Assembly (NCBI GenBank): GCA_039704465.1
Contig: JASFAU010000005.1
Coordinates: forward strand, 1,054,001 to 1,118,000
DNA length: 64,000 bases
Source: Plasmodiophora brassicae
Taxonomy: Eukaryota > Endomyxa > Phytomyxea > Plasmodiophorida > Plasmodiophoridae
Direction of reading: 5' to 3'
The position numbers and the translations under genes were made by a program. Shown one piece after another: positions 57,807 through 64,000 of this stretch. The notes beneath the pieces are model-generated. The model was not told where the DNA came from. It did not search any database and saw nothing but the letters and a program-made list of their open reading frames with translations. Every line of letters begins with the position of its first letter. Positions within the stretch are counted from its first letter, which is position 1.

Positions 57807-58299
57807 ACTACGTCAAATGCACCCAAAATAGAAGCACGGGAGAGCCTGATTTCGTGAGAGCACTGGAACGAAACACAACGTCGACAGGAGAACGAACCTT
57901 CAGGACGAGGTGGAGTCTGGCATGGACTATCCAGGATGGAAGCTACCGTTCGCCTCCAAGGTCCTCATTTTTCGCTACGTCCTGTCACATGGATGTCATG
58001 TTATATGACATAATCCACGGAGTTTGGGGTTAGGAAAAGTCCGACCAGTTTTCGATCAGGAAAACGACAGCCGTTTTCGAAACGTAAGGTGAAAGCGACG
58101 ACTGGCAACTGCCAACTTGCCGGTTGCAGTCACTGAGTCGTGCAGATAAACGCGCGGCCAATGGGTCCCCGACGTCTGTGACGGGGTGCGCTCCAGAAGG
58201 GTCTGGAAGCGGTCGGCGCCGGTTGGTCCGGTTGGGCGGGCGAAGTGGCCGTGGCGGTTGGCAAAGCGCTTACTGTGCAGGTCTGTCTGCGGGTGCACA
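57807..58299. other. intergenic region
   Basis: Holds the promoter of the PUB gene (-) and presumably that of the small mitochondrial gene at 58300. Contains GTTTTCGATCAGGAAAACGA-like inverted elements near 58050, but no gene was recognised on either strand. Confidence 0.25.
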
Positions 58300-58652
58300 A
58301 TGAGTCCAGTGTGGCGAGCGCGATTCGGCGCCAGGGCGCTGTCAACGAGGCGAATGGCCCAGATGACTATCGTTGTGCCTGTGGACCCTCCCCTTCCGTA
58401 CGTCATCAGCAGCCAACTCGAAGTGTACCCCAATCACCACCTGTTACAAGACCGCCTCCTTCGAGCAGAGTACTGGCGCTTGTATGGTTACTTGGTCGCA
58501 TTGCGTCCTGACTGGCCATACGTAGGTTGGTCTACTTTGGCATGAAGAACAAGAACCTACCAGCGCGGCGGAACCCCGGCGGCGCCCTGCAGAAGCATGT
58601 TGACCCGCTAAACGACGGCCTATGGCCGTTCCCGTGGGGTTTCAAGAAGTAA
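58300..58652 (+). CDS. small mitochondrial protein, 104 aa, unrecognised
   Basis: Two exons, 58300-58525 and 58564-58652, joined by a 38-nt intron (GTTGGT...TACCAG). The N-terminus SPVWRARFGARALSTRRM looks like a presequence. The mature part has VVPVDPPLPYVISSQLEVYP, AEYWRLYGYLVALRPDWPYV and a C-terminus NDGLWPFPWGFKK. Size and Trp/Pro-rich end resemble accessory respiratory-chain subunits, but I cannot identify one. The 38-nt intron is at the short end for this genome; the clean C-terminal frame supports it. Confidence 0.5.
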
Positions 58653-59063
58653 TCCATCCCGCTTCCACAACTCGCTCAACCTACCGCTCACCCACTATTG
58701 ACCGTTTCAAACATCACCGTCATCCACACTGTGTACATATTTATAAACCATTACCAACTCCTGCCTCCTGGCCGACAGTCTGGCCGGCCGATCCTGCGTC
58801 GGGTTGCCAGCTGTTGACATACATAATCTTCTGTCGCCTACCTACGGTACAGTAGGCGTGCTGGACGCAGTGTCACCCAAAAATAGCATTCTGCGTGACT
58901 CGCGCTGACTGGAGGCCACGCCGTTGCATTTGAGAAACCGTGCCTGGGTTTTTTCTCGAACCGTCGACTGTCTCGATAGTCGAGGCCCAGCGCAGCCGCT
59001 CAGTGAACTCTTAAGCGCCGGTTACTTGGCGCGGGTGCGCGCGAGGCAGCCACTCACCGGGAG
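58653..59063. other. intergenic region with a TATA box and a strong hairpin
   Basis: No protein gene recognised. A TATAAA at 58742-58747 is followed, about 90 nt later, by a perfect 7-bp hairpin CGCCTAC/GTAGGCG (58835-58858) preceded by CATAATCTTCTG. The rest is probably the upstream region of the Qc-SNARE gene. Confidence 0.3.
58773..58858 (+). ncRNA. weak candidate Sm-class small RNA
   Basis: If transcription starts about 30 nt after the TATAAA at 58742, an RNA of about 86 nt would end with an Sm-like CATAATCTTCTG (compare CATAATTTATGAG in U1 of this genome) and a perfect terminal hairpin. It has neither the U5 loop, nor U4/U2/U6 signatures, nor the -62 element of the U1 promoters, so this is only a structural suggestion. 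Confidence 0.2.
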
Positions 59064-60037
59064 ATGTCGCGGAAGGGCGCCGATGGGTACCTTCTGCGGA
59101 AGATGATCGAGGACCTGCAGTCCATCCAGCGGGAATGCGACCCGCAGGCCGTCGAGGCCGACGAGGGCAAGGACAAGCTGGACGCGTTCGAGGCGTCGAA
59201 ACGCGACCTGACCTTTATGATCGTTGAGCTGAAGAAGGTAATTCCTTTATGACACTCGGCGTAATGTTCCTCCTGATAATCGTATTGCTACCAGAATATT
59301 GAACGGCGTAACGAAATGCTGCAAAACCATGGCCGACAGGAGCAGACGATCCGGTTGAAGGCGGAGAACGAGAAGGCGCTGACGAGTGCCAAGTTGAAAT
59401 TCAACGAGATGCGAAAGGCGTATGACGCGCAAGTCGCCAAGAAACGTGGCAAGCGCCTGCCCGATGACGTCCTCGCCAATCGGAAGGAAATGATTGAGCT
59501 GCTCGAGCAGGACATCAAGGACCTCGAGCAGGCGCACAGTCAGATCCGGCCACGACGTGGAGGCGACGGAAACCGCGATCTTGCGCGCCAGTTGAAGGAG
59601 AACCGGCAGAGGGAACGCGAGGAGGATGCGAAGCTCGGGAAGGAGGCCGTGCCGATGGGCGAGCTGTCTGCAGGAGCGCAGCAGTTCCAGATGGAGAAGG
59701 AGGACCATGATGCCAAGACCGATCAGCAGCTGGACCTGATCAGGACAGGCGTTCGCGACCTGCACGACATTGCCAGCGAGATGCATGAAGAGCTCCAGGT
59801 CCAACAGGTTGTCATCGAAGAGGTCAACAAGGAGTTCGACGTTCTCGAGAAGAAGTTTAAGACTGCGAACCAGCGACTGAACACGCTTCTCGAAGAGGTA
59901 CGGTGATTATGGTTCGTGTACAATGGCCACTGACTGACTGGCCTCTGTAGAGTGGCGGGACTGCACGATGGTGCTCGTTGATGATCGCATTTATCATATT
60001 GCTGGCGTTGCTGGGCTATATCTTCCAACTGTTCTAA
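59064..60037 (+). CDS. Qc-type SNARE, SYP7-like, tail-anchored
   Basis: 287 residues from three exons (introns of 57 and 53 nt). The N-terminal helical region includes LKFNEMRKAYDAQVAKKRGK and RKEMIELLEQDIKDLE. The SNARE helix follows, TDQQLDLIRTGVRDLHDIAS through MHEELQVQQVVIEEVNKEFD, with glutamine at the central layer. A last exon encodes the C-terminal anchor SLMIAFIILLALLGYIFQLF, ending at TAA 60035-60037. Layout matches the SYP7/syntaxin-8-like Qc family acting in ER or endosomal fusion. The SYP7 type is best known from plants and amoebae, which may help place the organism. Confidence 0.75.
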
Positions 60038-60038
60038 T

Positions 60039-60044
60039 TATAAA
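60039..60044 (+). promoter_or_regulatory. TATA box after the SNARE stop codon
   Basis: TATAAA two bases after the SNARE stop codon on the same strand. It precedes the small frame at 60131 by about 90 nt and the E2 gene by about 360 nt. Confidence 0.3.
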
Positions 60045-60130
60045 CGAGCACCTGCCCCGTTGAAGCACGCGCTGACCAGCTGCCCCCCGTCGACACCTGG
60101 TACTACACGGAAGCACCTGCACCAGGCAGG

Positions 60131-60400
60131 ATGGCCAGCACCATGGTGATCTCTACAACACACATTCGGCGGATGACGTCAGCACCTGTCGCCCCGATCC
60201 TGTGGACGCGTTACGCGCATGGTGCCACCTGATGCACTTTGGAACTTGGAAGCCTGCTGCGGCAATGGGCCCTACAGTGGGCAACCGCAGACGTATACCC
60301 ACCTGGTCGTCTCCTCCGGTGCCGTTCTTTTGAGAGCGTCGAAGGCGGAGCTCCCTCAGTGGTATTTTGTGTCGGCGGCATCACGGCGGGGTGCTGCTCG
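60131..60400 (+). other. uncertain small exon(s) between SNARE and E2 genes
   Basis: ATG 60131 opens ASTMVISTTHIRRMTSAPVA, a presequence-like stretch. A typical 56-nt intron (GTGCCA...CTACAG) would join it to a short basic tail, giving about 48 residues. It might be a tiny mitochondrial protein or 5' untranslated sequence of the E2 gene. Confidence 0.25.
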
Positions 60401-62447
60401 ATGCTGGTCCGGTGCGGGGCATGGCGTCGATCGTGGGCGTGGGCCACGCGTGCCTTCTCCAGCAAATGTATGTACGGGGGAGGGTGCATGTGCGTCGCCT
60501 ATCACGTGCTTGACGATCCGCCTTGGGGGGCAGATCCGGAGTTCACCAAGCTGACCATGCCGGCGCTGTCGCCGACGATGACGAAAGGTCCACCCGGGCG
60601 CTCCGGTTGAACGTCGTCGGTAACACTATCGTGATTAGGTGGGATCTCGAAATGGGTCAAACAAGTGGGGGACCGGATCGAACCCGGCGACGTGTACGTT
60701 GGATGCCGGCCGCATCCGAGTGTGCCTCAGTGAGACGTGTGGCAGGATTGCGTCGATCGAGACCGATAAAGCGACTGTAGATTTCGGTACCTGCTGCTCA
60801 CGTGGTGCCATGCTTCAAGTAATGTGCTGCTGTTGCAGAGGCGCAGGAGGAAGGGTACCTCGCAAAGATACTTGTTTCTGAGGGGGCCGTTGATATCCCC
60901 GTCGGGCAATTACTGGGCGTTGTGGTTGACGAAGAGGACAGCGTGCCGAAGTTCGCCGACTTCCAAGCCGAGGCACCGGGGCAGGCAGCGTCGCAGACGG
61001 AGGACGCGTATGAGTCGGAAGATGAGGCCGAGGAGGCACCAGCGAAGACGTACCCCGCTCACGACCTGTTGAAAATGCCAGCTCTGAGCCCTACTATGAC
61101 CAAGGGGTACGATGCCTGCATTCGCTGGTTCTCGCATGGACTGAGTCTTACATTGCCATGCAGGTCTATTGCGAAATGGCTGAAGAAGGTTGTTGCTGAG
61201 TGCGCAGGGGAATCGATAGCTGTGTTTGACAGTACCGCGTAGAAAGGTGACCCTGTCAAAGCAGGCGACGTCCTCGCTCAGGTGGAGACCGATAAGGCGA
61301 CCGTTGACTATGGTACTTTCACGCGAACGCTACTTGCTTATCATTTGCTCAACGGTTTTTAGAGGCGCTTGAAGATGGGTTTGTCGCAAAGGTCCTGGTG
61401 GACGCTGGGACACCAGATATTGCTGTGGGACAGCCCGTCGCCGTGATTGTCGAAGACAGTGACGCTATCGAGGCGTTCCATGACTTCAAACCGCCACGTG
61501 CGTCAGGGCCCAAGGCGCCTTCGACACAAGCGCGAAAAGAGGCACCGAACCCGTCTGCTTCGGCCACGAAGGAAACGACCAGACCATCAGGTCCTTCGAA
61601 AGCGTCGCAGACACCACGAGCATCAGCTAAACAGCGCTCTGACGGCGGCCGAGTCTTCGCCAGCCCTTACGCACGTAAGATCGCTGCCGAGTTCAACATC
61701 GACATATCGCAGGTTCCAGGATCAGGACCTGAGAACCGGATCGTGGCCGCTGATGTTCAGAAGTATGCTGAGGAGAGGGGAGCCGGAACAGGTGCGCCTA
61801 GCGCAGGCATCGCTGTCGGTAATGTGGATGCCGAGCGCGTTGCTCTGTCAAAGAAGTCGATCCCGCATTACTACCTGACGTCGGCCGTCAACGCAGACGC
61901 GATTATCAAGACGATTGCTTCCATCAAGGACGACTGCGATGCTGCCGCTGTTCCGGTTGACGTCAGGTCGTTTGTCGTCAAAGCTGCTGCGGCTGCAATG
62001 AAAGACGTACCGGTCGTGAACTCCCGATGGAATGACGACTCCATTCGGCAATTCGACTACGTCGACGTTGGCGTCACCATCGTGGGCGCCCAGGGCCAAG
62101 TCGTCAAGCCCGTCGTCACCGATGCCGACCTGAAAGGCCTTCGCGAAATCGCCCGTGACCTCGCAGGCGAATCGGCATCCGCCGACTCCACATTCACCAT
62201 ATCGCATTTGGACATCCCGGCCATGGCGCAAGCCTCGGGAATCGTCGACCCGGATCAGGCAGCCATCCTCACGATCGGCGCCGTGTACGACGTCGTCCTC
62301 GAACGGCAACCGGGTCAGTTCGCGCGCTCGCAGGTCTTCAACGCGACGCTGTCCTGTGACCATCGTATCATCGACGGCGCCGTCGGCGCCCAGTGGCTCC
62401 AGGCCTTCAAACGGTATTGCGAGGACCCGCTGTCGCTCTTGCTATAA
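60401..62447 (+). CDS. pyruvate dehydrogenase E2 (dihydrolipoyl acetyltransferase), two lipoyl domains
   Basis: Core enzyme of the mitochondrial pyruvate dehydrogenase complex, moving acetyl groups from lipoyl-lysine to CoA. Seven introns (66, 51, 52, 52, 57, 54, 50 nt) give 554 residues. Presequence VRCGAWRRSWAWATRAF; lipoyl domain 1 (KLTMPALSPTMTKG ... IETDKATVDF); lipoyl domain 2 (LLKMPALSPTMTKG ... VETDKATVDY); Pro/Ala/Ser linker; peripheral-subunit binding domain (VFASPYARKIAAEFNIDISQ); then the catalytic domain ending with the active-site SCDHRIIDGAVGAQWL. In both lipoyl domains the DKA lysine sits between exons spliced with the same phase, suggesting internal duplication. The E2 of pyruvate, not of branched-chain or oxoglutarate dehydrogenase, is favoured by the PALSPTM motifs. 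Confidence 0.9.
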
Positions 62448-62629
62448 AATTGGTCAAAGTTCGCGCAGTTTTGGCGTAACCAGATGTAACCGCGAGCGAG
62501 CGTGTCAGCGTGAGGTGCCCCGTTTGCAGTTCGTGCGGGACTGCGGATCGGGATCGGGTCGGAAGAATCCAGACAACGGACCTGACTGCGTCCGGGGCTA
62601 CGGGGCGCACACTGTGAAGAGTGGCAGCA

Positions 62630-63724
62630 ATGAGCAGTGTAATGAGGGTACCGCCGCCACTGGCCGACGCAGACCTCAACAGCAGGCTGGCGGGGCCGGT
62701 CGGTCGGTTCCAGATCGGCCGTCGCGTTCCAGAACGGGACCAGACCGGTATGGTGGCCGAAGGGCAGTCGTCCAGCAGCGACGACCTGGAGAAAGACCTG
62801 CGCCTGGCGGCCGAAATCGGAACCGGGTTGCTGGCGCGCAACGAGGAGCTGGAGCGGGCGCTCGCCGATGCGCAGGAACGGGAGGCGTCCGCCCTGGCCA
62901 CCTGCGATGATCTCCGACGCCGGATCGCCATCAGCGAGGACGAGATCCTGGCGTTATCCGCCGACGTCATGCAATTGTCGAAACCGGACCCGCGCCTGAA
63001 GGAAGCCGCTGCCCGCATTCGTCAGCTGGAGAACGCCCTGCGCGATGCCAAACAGGTGGCCGACGAGAACGACGACGCCGTTGTGAACCAGCACACCGGT
63101 GGCGGTGAATCCGACGACCACTACACTGCCGCGGGCCTAGGGCCGATCTCCAGACGGAACGCCCTGTCGGAACTGAAGTCGTTTGCTCGCGAACGCCAAC
63201 TTGAACGAGAGCTGGCGGAAAGGCAGCGATCACTGGCGGAGACGCGAATGGCGCTAGAAGACGCCAGGACGCAGACGGCAGGGCGCTCGGGGACGGTCGC
63301 AAACCTAACGGCAGCGAATGCACGCCTTCGGGAGACCGTTGAAGCACTTGAAGAAGAGCTGGCGAAGAGAGGGGAGCAGCGCTCGAGAGCGTCGTCGGCG
63401 ACGACGTTGCTCGAGGAGATGACGAAGAACGATGAGCCGGCGTCGATCGGCAACGATAGGAACGGCGGGAACGTGCTGGTCGAGTTCTTCTTCCTGACGG
63501 CGATGGCGTGTAAGCTCGAGCTGGTCCGACAAGGGCTGTCCAGTGAGGTCTACACGATCACCAACGAGCAGCTGTACGACGACATGGTGCGGGAGCAGCA
63601 ACCCGTACCGTTCTGCTACTACCATTACTGGATCAAGGCGCGCCTGACGCAGACGCTTCGCATGCGAGATCAACAGGCGAAATCGGAGACGAGCATCTGG
63701 CATGCACTCTGGAACTGGATATAA
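62630..63724 (+). CDS. coiled-coil protein with a CC1-box-like motif, candidate dynein adaptor
   Basis: Single-exon protein of 364 residues, mostly coiled coil. Near residue 55 it has LRLAAEIGTGLLARNEELE, which fits the CC1 box (AAxxGxxLL followed by N) that binds dynein light intermediate chain in BICD, Spindly and HAP1-type adaptors. Two further heptad-rich stretches follow (to about residue 130, and 180-265). A globular-looking C-terminus contains YTITNEQLYDDMVREQQPVP and ends WHALWNWI. Start is ATG 62630, the first ATG after GTG. The CC1-like element is seen in the sequence; the dynein role is inference. Confidence 0.55.
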   Translation: MSSVMRVPPPLADADLNSRLAGPVGRFQIGRRVPERDQTGMVAEGQSSSSDDLEKDLRLAAEIGTGLLARNEELERALADAQEREASALATCDDLRRRIAISEDEILALSADVMQLSKPDPRLKEAAARIRQLENALRDAKQVADENDDAVVNQHTGGGESDDHYTAAGLGPISRRNALSELKSFARERQLERELAERQRSLAETRMALEDARTQTAGRSGTVANLTAANARLRETVEALEEELAKRGEQRSRASSATTLLEEMTKNDEPASIGNDRNGGNVLVEFFFLTAMACKLELVRQGLSSEVYTITNEQLYDDMVREQQPVPFCYYHYWIKARLTQTLRMRDQQAKSETSIWHALWNWI

Positions 63725-63893
63725 ACGACGGGCGGCGCGTCGACGAACAATATCGGCTGTGGTATATTACGTGTCAGAGGTCGTTAATTGTCGGGTCGCT
63801 GACGCGAGGATCTCTTCTGTCGTATTCAGCGCCGGTCGCGAGCACCTGCACGAAACAACATGTTAAACGTCGTAATCCCACACGACAACAGCA
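63725..63893. other. convergent intergenic region
   Basis: Between the adaptor-like gene and the minus-strand frame at the right edge. A GGTATATTACG near 63759-63769 is AT-rich but not an obvious signal. Confidence 0.2.
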
Positions 63894-64000
63894 TCAGCGA
63901 CCGCTTACCCAGATGCCATCCCGGTTGCGGTTGAGGTTCTTCTGTTCCCGCGATCGGCGCTGGCGGCGAACGACAATGTACGCGCAGGCTGCAACAGCGA
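63894..64000 (-). CDS. 3' end of a gene running off the right edge, possible membrane protein
   Basis: Minus-strand frame open from the edge to TGA at 63894. It encodes a short hydrophobic stretch (AVAACAYIVV) followed by basic cytoplasmic-like residues (RRQRRSREQKNLNRNRDG), as after a transmembrane helix. A GTAAGC donor near the end could mean further exons downstream. Too short to name. Confidence 0.3.
   Translation of the reverse strand, partial: AVAACAYIVVRRQRRSREQKNLNRNRDGIWVSGR

Overview
This window is nuclear DNA from a gene-dense eukaryote. Almost every gene longer than about 1 kb has several GT-AG introns of roughly 40-67 nt, many of them 49-57 nt. Two U1 snRNA genes are present, and their 5' ends are complementary to the donors used in the window. 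There are mitochondrial presequences, a telomere-capping protein, a SAGA/ADA subunit, a tail-anchored SNARE and a dynein-adaptor-like coiled coil. No plastid, bacterial-operon or tRNA features were seen. The organism looks like a unicellular protist or an early-diverging fungus-like lineage; I cannot place it more precisely. Gene models were built by hand from reading-frame continuity, splice consensus and family motifs, and where all introns could be placed the total coding length is a multiple of three.

Layout, left to right. 1-0.3 kb: 5' end of an unknown gene (-). 0.3-1.8 kb: mitochondrial ribosomal protein uS9 (-). 2.0-3.3 kb: two unrecognised (+) reading frames, the second with a cold-shock-like segment. 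3.3-6.9 kb: DIS3L2-type exoribonuclease (+). 7.0-8.8 kb: EF-hand protein (-). 9.1-10.9 kb: two U1 snRNA genes flanking a pogo-type transposase scrap and small uncertain frames. 11.1-14.2 kb: 14-3-3 (+), ING/PHD protein (-), ankyrin-like protein (-). 14.6-25.9 kb: VPS13-type lipid-transfer giant (+). 26.0-27.2 kb: tandem receiver-domain protein (-). 27.5-33.5 kb: Rav1/DMXL (-). 33.6-34.9 kb: STN1 (+). 34.9-36.9 kb: ADA2 (-). 37.1-38.8 kb: a membrane protein and a serine-less acyl-protein-thioesterase-like protein (-). 38.95-46.9 kb: two tandem ergothioneine genes (-). 47.0-57.8 kb: short-chain dehydrogenase, PA-domain multi-pass membrane protein, protein-isoaspartate methyltransferase, FAD-synthase/CinA-like protein, a small secreted protein, a glycosyltransferase-like protein, a SETD3-like methyltransferase and a PUB-domain protein. 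58.3-63.7 kb: a small mitochondrial protein, Qc-SNARE, pyruvate dehydrogenase E2 and a coiled-coil dynein-adaptor candidate.

The most unusual locus is the ergothioneine pair. The right copy encodes one polypeptide with a fold-type I aminotransferase-like domain, then EgtB (DinB + FGE-sulfatase), then EgtD (histidine methyltransferase). That could cover the whole pathway if the PLP domain is the C-S lyase. The left copy is a partial duplicate lacking the PLP domain, with its start at the old domain junction. The EgtB-EgtD order is the reverse of fungal Egt1. Other points of interest are the U1 paralogues with compensatory stem changes, a GC-AG intron, a 14-3-3 with an enlarged internal loop, a tandem-receiver protein without output domains, and shared TATA-containing divergent promoters.
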